From assembly GCA_036480335.1 (NCBI GenBank), contig JAZGGH010000086.1, positions 1 to 64,000 of the forward strand: 64,000 nucleotides of DNA, in the 5' to 3' direction. Of the stretch, positions 51,953 through 59,496 are shown piece by piece. Both the position numbers and the translations under genes were made by a program. The notes beneath the pieces are model-generated. The model saw only the letters and a program-made list of their open reading frames with translations. It made no database searches and was not told the origin of the DNA. The stretch is from JAZGER01 sp036480335 (lineage in GTDB: Bacteria > Pseudomonadota > Gammaproteobacteria > DSM-19610). How positions within the stretch are numbered: the first letter of the stretch is position 1; the number at the start of each line of letters is the position of its first letter.

Positions 51953-52699
51953 GTGGTCGCCCGAACGCCTGAGAAGAGAATTCCTCAACAGCAGCACACA
52001 GAATCTCGCTCTTTGGCAGGACGTTTCATTGCATCAGTCACCACCATTGTGGGGTTATTGGTCGTGAGTTTGTTTTTTTCATTAATTGCCGAATGGGTAG
52101 GGCTGGCTTTTTATTGGACGGATCAGGGATCAAGACACAGCGCACAGATGCTAAAAACAGAACTGGGCTATCTGGATCAGGATTTTCGTCGAAAAGTCTT
52201 TTACGACAGTCCGGCCAATATTGCCCAGGCGGCGAACCAACGGGTTTATAACACCCTTGTGGTCAAAAGCCGTTTTCGACAATGGCGACGGGGCTGGTTA
52301 TCCCCTGTCAGCGCAACCGAGCCTCGGTTTCGCCAGGCGTTGAAATATACCTACCGTAAGATCGATGACTACGTCATGGCATCCATCAATATTATCCAGG
52401 TGTTTGCGACAAGGCTGGTGGTGATTGCCTTGTCATTTCCGGTGTATATATTGTTCGGTGTTTGTGCATTGATCGATGGTCTGGTCCAGCGCGATCTACG
52501 CCGCTACGGGGCAGGACGCGAACACGGTCGCGTCTATCATATTGCCAAGCAATACCACACACCGATCATCCTGATGACCGCATTTACGTATCTGTCAATA
52601 CCGGTTTCCATTCACCCAAACTGGGTATTTATACCGGCAGCTTTACTGTTCGCGATGACTATTTATATTACTGCGACAACCTACCAAAAGTTCCTATGA
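51953..52699 (+). CDS. TIGR03747 family ICE membrane protein
   Basis: A protein of about 248 residues with membrane helices near its N-terminus (IASVTTIVGLLVVSLFFSLI) and in the C-terminal half (VVIALSFPVYILFGVCAL; the last VFIPAALLFAMTIYI). These match TIGR03747, a membrane component of type-G transfer systems. The frame has no ATG near traD; the best start is GTG 51953, 5 bases after the traD stop, with AGAGG 12 bases before. An ATG at 51945 with better spacing is out of frame and yields only 40 residues, so the start is uncertain. Confidence 0.78.
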   Translation: MVARTPEKRIPQQQHTESRSLAGRFIASVTTIVGLLVVSLFFSLIAEWVGLAFYWTDQGSRHSAQMLKTELGYLDQDFRRKVFYDSPANIAQAANQRVYNTLVVKSRFRQWRRGWLSPVSATEPRFRQALKYTYRKIDDYVMASINIIQVFATRLVVIALSFPVYILFGVCALIDGLVQRDLRRYGAGREHGRVYHIAKQYHTPIILMTAFTYLSIPVSIHPNWVFIPAALLFAMTIYITATTYQKFL

Positions 52700-53481
52700 T
52701 GAAATTGACCCAACATCCCTCTTTATATCGGCGTTTGCTGTGCGGTGTTTTTGGCGTTGTATGTCTGGTACTGACACAAGCATCCATGGCATTTGAAACA
52801 ACTGAAACAGAAAAACAATCCATTGAGGCGCGTAAAACACAGGAAACGGACATTCAGCAACATATGCAGGACTGGGGCATCACGCGTGACGAGTGGGTGC
52901 GCTACGAAACCTTGATGCAAGGACCACGTGGCATCTGGACACCGAACCTTACACCGCTGGAAGTGTTGGGCGCTCATGCACGCACACCCCAGGAACGTCG
53001 CCGTATTGCAGAATTGTATGTGCATAAAGCGTATGCCAGAAAAGAAGCTGAAATCGCCTACCAGCGTGAGGTCAGTGCCGCCTGGAAACGGCTTTATCCG
53101 GGGCGCAAGTTGTTGGAGAAAAACCCCAAAAATAAACGCCAGACAAGCGCGATTTCTACCCCGCAAAAAGCCCAGAAGTCACAGAAACCACGCATGGCTT
53201 TAGTGGTTGATGCTGAGAATTGCATCGCCTGTGATCAGGCAATACAGCAGCAGATTAAACACCTTGATGATGATCGGGTGCAGGCATTGGATGTGTATGT
53301 GCGTAAAACACTGGGTTTTGACAAAGTCCTTAATCAGTGGGCGAAAACCCACAACATTCCAGCCCATCTCGTGGATAGCGGGCGTGTCACCATTAATCAT
53401 GGGGATAAGGTGCAGGTTGCCCGTGTCCCTACCCTTAAAATTCGAGTGAACGGTCAATGGCAAGACGCACAATCACAATAA
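52696..53481 (+). CDS. TIGR03759 family ICE protein
   Basis: A 261-residue exported protein: signal peptide (LLCGVFGVVCLVLTQASMA), then a helical part with WGITRDEWVRYETLMQGPRG and a C-terminal thioredoxin-like region with CIACDQAIQQQ and VPTLKIRVNGQW. This is the layout of TIGR03759. ATG 52696 overlaps the TIGR03747 stop in ATGA. In classical type-G elements this gene precedes traD; here it follows TIGR03747. Confidence 0.85.
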   Translation: MMKLTQHPSLYRRLLCGVFGVVCLVLTQASMAFETTETEKQSIEARKTQETDIQQHMQDWGITRDEWVRYETLMQGPRGIWTPNLTPLEVLGAHARTPQERRRIAELYVHKAYARKEAEIAYQREVSAAWKRLYPGRKLLEKNPKNKRQTSAISTPQKAQKSQKPRMALVVDAENCIACDQAIQQQIKHLDDDRVQALDVYVRKTLGFDKVLNQWAKTHNIPAHLVDSGRVTINHGDKVQVARVPTLKIRVNGQWQDAQSQ

Positions 53482-53993
53482 TGCTTTTATCCCTGGTTTA
53501 TCAGAGTTCAGTGAGCTTTGCCGATCAACGTGTGCCTGAAATGTACAGCGAAATTGGCCGTTATTGCGACGTACCGGGCGGGTTGCTTTATGCGCTGGCC
53601 AGGGCGGAAAGTGGTAAATCGACGCATCAGAGTTTTGAACCCTGGCCCTGGACATTAAACATCGAAGGTCAGGGACACTATTATGAGAACCGTGACACCA
53701 TGTTTGACGCACTCATGCAAGCGATCACTCAAGGTCGCCAGGTCGATATCGGTCTCACCCAATTAAACTGGCACTGGAAATATGATCGGCTGATATCCCC
53801 CTGGCAAGCCACGGATCCGGTTTTCAATCTGAAGACCGCCTGCAATATCGTGCGTGAGCACTACGACAATGCGCCCGAAAAAGGCTGGTTCCATGCCACC
53901 GGAAAATACCATCGGGAATCCGATAGCCCGGCATCACTCGCGATCCGTCATCGCTATTCAGAACGCGTGCGTCAGCTGTGGGGTCAAAAATGA
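53457..53993 (+). CDS. Lytic transglycosylase of the transfer system
   Basis: A 178-residue periplasmic protein with a signal peptide (ITIMLLSLVYQSSVSFA) and an SLT-type catalytic core: the glutamate in ALARAESGKSTHQS, then VDIGLTQLNWHW and the C-terminal helix SLAIRHRYSERVRQLW. It opens peptidoglycan for the channel. It overlaps the upstream gene by 25 bases. Confidence 0.85.
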   Translation: MARRTITIMLLSLVYQSSVSFADQRVPEMYSEIGRYCDVPGGLLYALARAESGKSTHQSFEPWPWTLNIEGQGHYYENRDTMFDALMQAITQGRQVDIGLTQLNWHWKYDRLISPWQATDPVFNLKTACNIVREHYDNAPEKGWFHATGKYHRESDSPASLAIRHRYSERVRQLWGQK

Positions 53994-54643
53994 TCCGCAA
54001 TCAAACCCATCGTGTCCCTGCAAAATTACTGTCTACGGGATTGATCCTGGCCACTATGGCGTCAACATCTCAGGCACTGGACACGCAACAAACGGCAACC
54101 GCTACAAGTCGTGCCACCCGCACAACACCGATGACGAATGAAGCCGGTGCGCAAGGCAATACCCTCACCGTCCTGCACACAGGCACGGATAAAATCTCAG
54201 CCATGCCCTACTTTGAGGCAATCACGGCAATCAGAGATAAAGGCCAATCAGAAAGGCGCATTCTAGATAACGCAAAACGCAAGCTTGACACCATCCGCAT
54301 GCCGGATACACCGATCTCCCTGAATCAGTTTTTTCCCTTGAAATCACAGCGCCTGCAAGTTGGCCAACCCACGGTCAAATACATCGATAAATTAACCACA
54401 CCGATTTTCATCATCGGCATGGATACCGCGTCGCTCACCTGGCTGGAGGACTCCAGTGCAGACCTTAAAAAGATCAATGCCGTGGGCATTGTTGTGCAGG
54501 CAGAGTCGTCCGCACGTTTTGCCACACTCAAAGCCCGCGCACGCAAACACGGCCTGCATCTGGAAATCGGTTTTGGTGATCCGTTGGCCGATGGCTATGG
54601 TCTTGAGACCTATCCGGTGTTGATCAAAAGGACGGTCAAATGA
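53990..54643 (+). CDS. TIGR03765 family ICE protein
   Basis: A 217-residue protein. ATG 53990 overlaps the transglycosylase stop in ATGA; the open frame begins four codons earlier but lacks support. A signal peptide (VPAKLLSTGLILATMASTS) is followed by the family regions TPISLNQFFPLKSQRLQVG and MDTASLTWLEDSSADLKKI. It is a periplasmic transfer protein of unknown activity. Confidence 0.85.
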   Translation: MIRNQTHRVPAKLLSTGLILATMASTSQALDTQQTATATSRATRTTPMTNEAGAQGNTLTVLHTGTDKISAMPYFEAITAIRDKGQSERRILDNAKRKLDTIRMPDTPISLNQFFPLKSQRLQVGQPTVKYIDKLTTPIFIIGMDTASLTWLEDSSADLKKINAVGIVVQAESSARFATLKARARKHGLHLEIGFGDPLADGYGLETYPVLIKRTVK

Positions 54644-54990
54644 ACGCCCTGACTCAATACAAAGACCCCCGGATACCTGTGATTGTCACCGGTGTTGTGC
54701 TGGCTGTTTTACTGTGCCTGTTTGCAGCGCCCTGTGATGCGGCCCTGACAGCTGCACAGCAACAGGCATTTCAAAATGCCAACACTGGCAATACGCAATT
54801 TACGCTGTCAGATTCTAAATTTATTTTTGCAGGGATAGCCTCGGCGCTACTCCTGTCCTGGTTCGCCTGGGTCGTGGTCAACACCTACAAGGCCTGGGCT
54901 GCAAGCCGCGCAACCGGCGGCGATGCGGGCGGACAAATACTCCGTGCGCTGTTTGTCATGCTGATTGTTTTAGTCATCGTCGGCTATTAG
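54640..54990 (+). CDS. TIGR03758 family ICE membrane protein
   Basis: A 116-residue protein with two or three membrane helices (IPVIVTGVVLAVLLCLFAA; FAGIASALLLSWFAWVVVN; ILRALFVMLIVLVIVGY), beginning at an ATGA overlap. Small and hydrophobic as expected for TIGR03758. In relatives a RAQPRD gene precedes this one; none is seen here. Confidence 0.85.
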   Translation: MNALTQYKDPRIPVIVTGVVLAVLLCLFAAPCDAALTAAQQQAFQNANTGNTQFTLSDSKFIFAGIASALLLSWFAWVVVNTYKAWAASRATGGDAGGQILRALFVMLIVLVIVGY

Positions 54991-55021
54991 TTTTTTAATT
55001 CATGTAAAAAGAGGTGGTACT

Positions 55022-55393
55022 GTGAAAGGCTTAACTGAAAACGTAAAATACATCAATGCAAAAATAGGTTTGCTGGGACTCTCGCTGTTTGTCAATGGCG
55101 CTGTATTGGCAGATCTGCCAGAAGTTTCCACTACTACAACTACATACGATGATGGAGACATCATTGGGATGATAAAAGCGTATGCATTAGATATTTTCCT
55201 CTTCGTTGGTCTTGTGATGACTGTCGTTGCGCTGGTTGTCGTTGCTAAGAATACCATTACAACGTATTCACAGGTTTCAGACGGCCGAGCAACGATGGGG
55301 CAAGTGGGTGCGCAAGCAGCGGCAGGCGCAGTCCTTGTTGTCTTTGTTGTGGCAATCCTCACGATAATGAGTGGGGTTCTGGTGACCAATTAA
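55022..55393 (+). CDS. TIGR03745 family ICE membrane protein
   Basis: A 123-residue protein with a signal-like helix and two later membrane helices (AYALDIFLFVGLVMTVVALV; AAAGAVLVVFVVAILTIMS). The start is GTG at 55022 behind AAGAGGTGG. It is the TIGR03745 component, 31 bases after TIGR03758. Confidence 0.85.
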   Translation: MKGLTENVKYINAKIGLLGLSLFVNGAVLADLPEVSTTTTTYDDGDIIGMIKAYALDIFLFVGLVMTVVALVVVAKNTITTYSQVSDGRATMGQVGAQAAAGAVLVVFVVAILTIMSGVLVTN

Positions 55394-55410
55394 TCTGATA
55401 TTGATTATTT

Positions 55411-55770
55411 ATGTCAATTGAAATTGCCTTTATACCGGATCGGCTCAATGAAGAGCCGATTATTTATATCGGTATGACCCAGAACGAACTTAAAATGTCG
55501 GCCCTCGTTTCGGTCTTTTTCTGGGTTCCACTGTCAGTCATCATTGGTCTTTTAGTTGGGTATGTCAGCTATGGAATAGCCGTTGGAATCTTGATGGCAT
55601 TCGGAACCATGTGGCAGATCGGGCGAAAGCTACGCGTGTTAAAACGCGGAAAACCCAAAGGTTATCACGCCACCGCGATTGCGGCCTGGCTCGAAAGCCA
55701 TCATTTAAAATCGAAAACCATGCTGCGTGATAGTCGTATCTGGGACATTAGGAGACACAAAATACCATGA
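55411..55770 (+). CDS. TIGR03750 family conjugal transfer protein
   Basis: A 119-residue protein with the family lead FIPDRLNEEPIIYIGMT, two membrane helices (SVIIGLLVGYVSYGIAVGIL) and a basic C-terminus. It ends in an ATGA overlap with the next gene. Part of the inner-membrane channel. Confidence 0.88.
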   Translation: MSIEIAFIPDRLNEEPIIYIGMTQNELKMSALVSVFFWVPLSVIIGLLVGYVSYGIAVGILMAFGTMWQIGRKLRVLKRGKPKGYHATAIAAWLESHHLKSKTMLRDSRIWDIRRHKIP

Positions 55771-56447
55771 GCCGATATGACGATCTACTGGCCGGTAAAG
55801 ACAAAATTATTCGCGTGCTGTGGAGCACATTGATCATTACTGCAGCCCTTGCAGCCTTGCTCGGTATTGGCTGGATGCAGTCACCCAAGAATATACGGGT
55901 CTATATACCGCCCGATTTAAGCAACGGTGCTTCAATGTCTTTGGGTGAAATTAAAAAAGGCAACATCTATCTGTTTGCGCTAAAAATCTGGCAGCAATTA
56001 AATCGTTGGGATACTGATGGCAGTGTAGATTATGAAAAGAAGATCACTCAGTATAAAGACTACTTAACCCCAGCTTGCTATCAAGACAGACTCGACAGTA
56101 TTTCAATCAAGAGAAAAAAGCGCGAACTGAGCGGCCGTCAACGCACGATCGAGGAAATACCGGGTAGAGGATTCAGTAACAAACGGGTACAGGTAAATAA
56201 TTTTAATTCCTGGACGGTATCCCTTGATGTCCAACTTAAAGAAACCATGCTCGGTGAGACCATTAAGATTCGTCATGTCAACTACCCCATTCGGGTGGTG
56301 CGTTACAACGTCGATCCGCAAAACAATATCTTTGGCCTGGCCATTGATTGCCTCGCAGACGCTCCGCGACGCATCAACCTGGACAGTCAAGACAAAGAAA
56401 ACGAAGAAAACGAAGAAAAAACTGACGTAGAGAGTAATCCATCATGA
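55767..56447 (+). CDS. TIGR03746 family ICE protein (VirB8/TraE-like)
   Basis: A 226-residue protein with one N-terminal membrane helix (VLWSTLIITAALAALLGIGW) and a periplasmic domain including IYLFALKIWQQLNRWDTDG and the RVVRYNVDPQNNIFGLA strand. Resembles VirB8 in topology. It carries an acidic tail (DKENEENEEKTD). It overlaps its neighbours by 4 bases. Confidence 0.87.
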   Translation: MSRYDDLLAGKDKIIRVLWSTLIITAALAALLGIGWMQSPKNIRVYIPPDLSNGASMSLGEIKKGNIYLFALKIWQQLNRWDTDGSVDYEKKITQYKDYLTPACYQDRLDSISIKRKKRELSGRQRTIEEIPGRGFSNKRVQVNNFNSWTVSLDVQLKETMLGETIKIRHVNYPIRVVRYNVDPQNNIFGLAIDCLADAPRRINLDSQDKENEENEEKTDVESNPS

Positions 56448-57292
56448 AAATGAAAACTGTATATACCCTGCTATTGACAATACTGATATTTTCCACCACC
56501 GCCTCGGCTGTTCAAACCATCAAATGGGATCGCTCAGTGATTCCGATTCAGTTGATTGTCGGTGTCGAGCGAATGGTCACGTTTGAAGGGCCGGCACAGG
56601 TAGGGCTGCCACCGGCGCTACTCAGTACCAATATCTTTCGGCAGTTGTTTGTCACAGACACCGCCTACTGGAAAGCATTGCAACCGTTTAACAATCAACG
56701 CATCAAGGTGCGTCTGGAAAACACCGGCCAGTATCTCTTGTTTGATGTCAGCGCCAAAACGGTCAGACAACCCACCGCCAGCGCCAGCGAACCGCTGAAT
56801 ATTATCGTGGCATCTACGTCATCAACAACGGCGCAGGGTATGGCACAAATACAATCCCCGACAACACCGCTGGCACCGCAACCGCAGGAAAAGGCCACCC
56901 TGTTTGAGGTGCTGCGGTATGCGGTACAAAATGATTATTCACCGGCACGGGTGATCACCGCCGTGCCCGGCGTCACGCAGATAGATATGCAGGGACTGCA
57001 GGAGTTACGGCGGCATTATCGGCATCCTGATCACCGTTTTCTGAGCCTGATACCCATGCAAAGCTGGCGTGGCGCCGGCTGGTATGTGACATCCATCAAA
57101 GTCACCAATACTGGCACAACAGACATCACAGTGGATCCCAGTCGCATGCAACAAAGTACCGTGAATACCAGTAACGGGGTCAAAAATAATTTTATTGCCA
57201 CTGCCATGGTGGTTCGACAAATATCCCCCCGCGCTAACACGCATTTATATGTGGTGACGGACAAACCCTTTTTCTCAGTCATTGGGCAGTAG
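56444..57292 (+). CDS. TIGR03749 family ICE protein (TraK-like)
   Basis: A 282-residue exported protein: signal peptide (VYTLLLTILIFSTTASA), then a beta-rich body with VIPIQLIVGVERMVTFEGP, and the C-terminal SWRGAGWYVTSIKVTNTGT. It is counted as the outer-membrane-proximal component analogous to TraK/VirB9. ATGA overlap with the previous gene. Confidence 0.87.
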   Translation: MKMKTVYTLLLTILIFSTTASAVQTIKWDRSVIPIQLIVGVERMVTFEGPAQVGLPPALLSTNIFRQLFVTDTAYWKALQPFNNQRIKVRLENTGQYLLFDVSAKTVRQPTASASEPLNIIVASTSSTTAQGMAQIQSPTTPLAPQPQEKATLFEVLRYAVQNDYSPARVITAVPGVTQIDMQGLQELRRHYRHPDHRFLSLIPMQSWRGAGWYVTSIKVTNTGTTDITVDPSRMQQSTVNTSNGVKNNFIATAMVVRQISPRANTHLYVVTDKPFFSVIGQ

Positions 57293-57298
57293 TTGACG

Positions 57299-58753
57299 AT
57301 GAATACCAATATTTTAGTCAAAATCATCACCGCCGGGATATTACTGGCCGCTGTCCTGCTGGGGGTTACGCAATGCGGCAGTCCCGATCCGGTCGAAGAG
57401 CAAACCACCTACAACCCGATCGGCGGTGAAAACCTCGATCAAAAAACGCAGGCTGAATTAGGTATCGAGGCCGACACGCCGGAAGATACCCTGAAAACAT
57501 TGATCGCCAATTCCCGTGCTCAAAAAGAACAAACCACCCTGGTTATTCAAGAAAATGCCGAAATCAAACGCGATAATCAGGCATTAAAAAACATGAAAGG
57601 CACGTTAACCACCGATCTACAACAGTATCTCGACCAACAATCGGCGCAACAAAAACTGGAAACGCAGCGACTGCTGGATAATGCTCGGCTTGAAATGCAA
57701 TCCATGCTCGATGATGTAGAACGATCACGCCGGACCTCGCAAAACGCATCAAAAACTGAAACCCGTTATGCCGACGGCGCCGCTCAGGACACCGATGGCA
57801 CCGTCTGGTTTGGGCCGTTGGGCAGTGACAGCCCGGCCACAGTGTCAGCGCCAGGCCTGTTGAACCGATTAACAACCCCTCCAGGTTTTGCGAATCTGGC
57901 GAATACGCGCACCACGCGCACAGCATCACCGTCTCAACCCTACAACCAACAACCCATCATTAAAACCCAACCGACGGCTGTACAGGTGGCCGACTCAGTC
58001 GTCCCGGTCTATACCGTGGCTAAAAATTCGACACTGACAGGGGCGACGGCTTTTACCGCATTAATCGGGCGTGTGCCTGTTGGGCAAAACGTCACCGATC
58101 CCTACAGCTTCAAAGCCATTGTCGGTAAGGATAATTTGATTGCCAATGGCAAGGAAATCCCTGAACTGGCCTACGCCATTGTCAGTGGCAGCGCCATCGG
58201 CGACTGGACGCTGGGCTGTGTGCGGGGCGATGTGACATCGATGACGTTTGTCTTTGAGGATGGTCGCATTCGCACACTCCCCCCACCTGTGGATATCAGC
58301 AAGGGCGGCTCTGTCACCAAAGGTACCAAAATTGGCGAGTTGAGCGATCAATACGGGAACCCGTGCGTGGTCGGTCAAAAAATCACCAATGCGGGCAGAT
58401 ACCTTGCCTCCCGTATTGCCGCGACCGCAGCCGGAGCCGCCGCGATTGCCGCCGCTGCCGCTGAAACAACCACCAGTGTCAGCAGTATCGGTGGACTGAC
58501 CGGTGGTACCTCCGTTGTCGATGGCAACAAGGGCCGCTTTGTGTTGAACGAAACGCTAGCCGGTGCTGCCACAGAAACCGCGCAATGGATACGGGATCGC
58601 CAGGCACTGGAGTTTGATGCGATTTACATTCCCCCCGGCGCAAAACTTGCCATCAATGTCACAGAAGAACTCAAAATTGATTATGACTGGCATGGACGCA
58701 TGACCCATCACCCTGATTTTGCTTTTGGAGATAAATACCGTGACCTCGATTAA
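57299..58753 (+). CDS. TIGR03752 family ICE protein (TraB/VirB10-like)
   Basis: A 484-residue protein. The open frame begins with TTG 57293 but ATG 57299 is a better start. One membrane helix (ILVKIITAGILLAAVLLGV) is followed by a coiled coil (about 75-160), a flexible Thr/Pro linker and a VirB10-like beta-barrel domain with SFKAIVGKDNLIANGKEIPE and IYIPPGAKLAINVTEELK. It spans the envelope. It overlaps the next lipoprotein gene by 14 bases. Confidence 0.88.
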   Translation: MNTNILVKIITAGILLAAVLLGVTQCGSPDPVEEQTTYNPIGGENLDQKTQAELGIEADTPEDTLKTLIANSRAQKEQTTLVIQENAEIKRDNQALKNMKGTLTTDLQQYLDQQSAQQKLETQRLLDNARLEMQSMLDDVERSRRTSQNASKTETRYADGAAQDTDGTVWFGPLGSDSPATVSAPGLLNRLTTPPGFANLANTRTTRTASPSQPYNQQPIIKTQPTAVQVADSVVPVYTVAKNSTLTGATAFTALIGRVPVGQNVTDPYSFKAIVGKDNLIANGKEIPELAYAIVSGSAIGDWTLGCVRGDVTSMTFVFEDGRIRTLPPPVDISKGGSVTKGTKIGELSDQYGNPCVVGQKITNAGRYLASRIAATAAGAAAIAAAAAETTTSVSSIGGLTGGTSVVDGNKGRFVLNETLAGAATETAQWIRDRQALEFDAIYIPPGAKLAINVTEELKIDYDWHGRMTHHPDFAFGDKYRDLD

Positions 58754-59483
58754 ATTGACTCAGTTAACTCAATTACCCGCAACGACATTACCTGCATTTC
58801 CAGTATTGTCGGCATCACCGTTGTTGATGGTGCTCATGCTATCCGCAACCTTATTACAAACAGCCTGTACGACCACGGCCTATTCTGACAGCCCAATTCC
58901 AGTGGGTGGCCCCACGATGGTAGAAATCTATCGGGATGCCACCCGGCATGGTCAACAAAGCCAGGCCGGGCCGTTGCCTGCATCCATCACGCCCGTGTCT
59001 GCTTCACAGTCAAACTGCCAGGATCTATCGGCTTATGATGAGGGTGATGAGTATTCGGATATTGATGAAGGCTATGTTTTTAAAGAAACAATCGCCGCTG
59101 ATCAAAAGCCCTTATGTGGCCCTGTATTTTCCGCCAATGCCGCCCATCAGCCGCCTGCAGCACCTGCGACCAAAGCAACGACTGATATAACAACTGACAA
59201 AACCTCAGTACCCACAGGCTCTGAAAGCACTGTCACAGCAACCACGGAAAAACCCACTAACAAACCTGTAGCTCAGTCGCTGTATGCACCGTATACACGC
59301 ACACAGATAAATGAACTTGAATCGTTGTTTCCAAGGCTGCCCAACCCGGATATCGCTATTTATATGTACCCCCACCTGTCAACACGCAATGAAGTGCCTG
59401 TGCCGGGTTACACCACTGTCATCCCCCTGTATGAGCGTGTGCAATATGCCTTGCCCGGCGAGCCACAGGCTGTGAAAAAATAG
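58740..59483 (+). CDS. TIGR03751 family conjugative transfer lipoprotein
   Basis: A 247-residue lipoprotein. The frame from 58719 starts with TTG, but TGGAG is 9 bases before GTG 58740, giving MTSIKLTQLTQL and a lipobox LLQTAC. The body is acidic and threonine/proline-rich, with a conserved C-terminus LFPRLPNPDIAIYMYPHLS. It is the outer-membrane lipoprotein of the channel. Confidence 0.86.
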   Translation: MTSIKLTQLTQLPATTLPAFPVLSASPLLMVLMLSATLLQTACTTTAYSDSPIPVGGPTMVEIYRDATRHGQQSQAGPLPASITPVSASQSNCQDLSAYDEGDEYSDIDEGYVFKETIAADQKPLCGPVFSANAAHQPPAAPATKATTDITTDKTSVPTGSESTVTATTEKPTNKPVAQSLYAPYTRTQINELESLFPRLPNPDIAIYMYPHLSTRNEVPVPGYTTVIPLYERVQYALPGEPQAVKK

Positions 59484-59496
59484 AGGGGAATGCACC

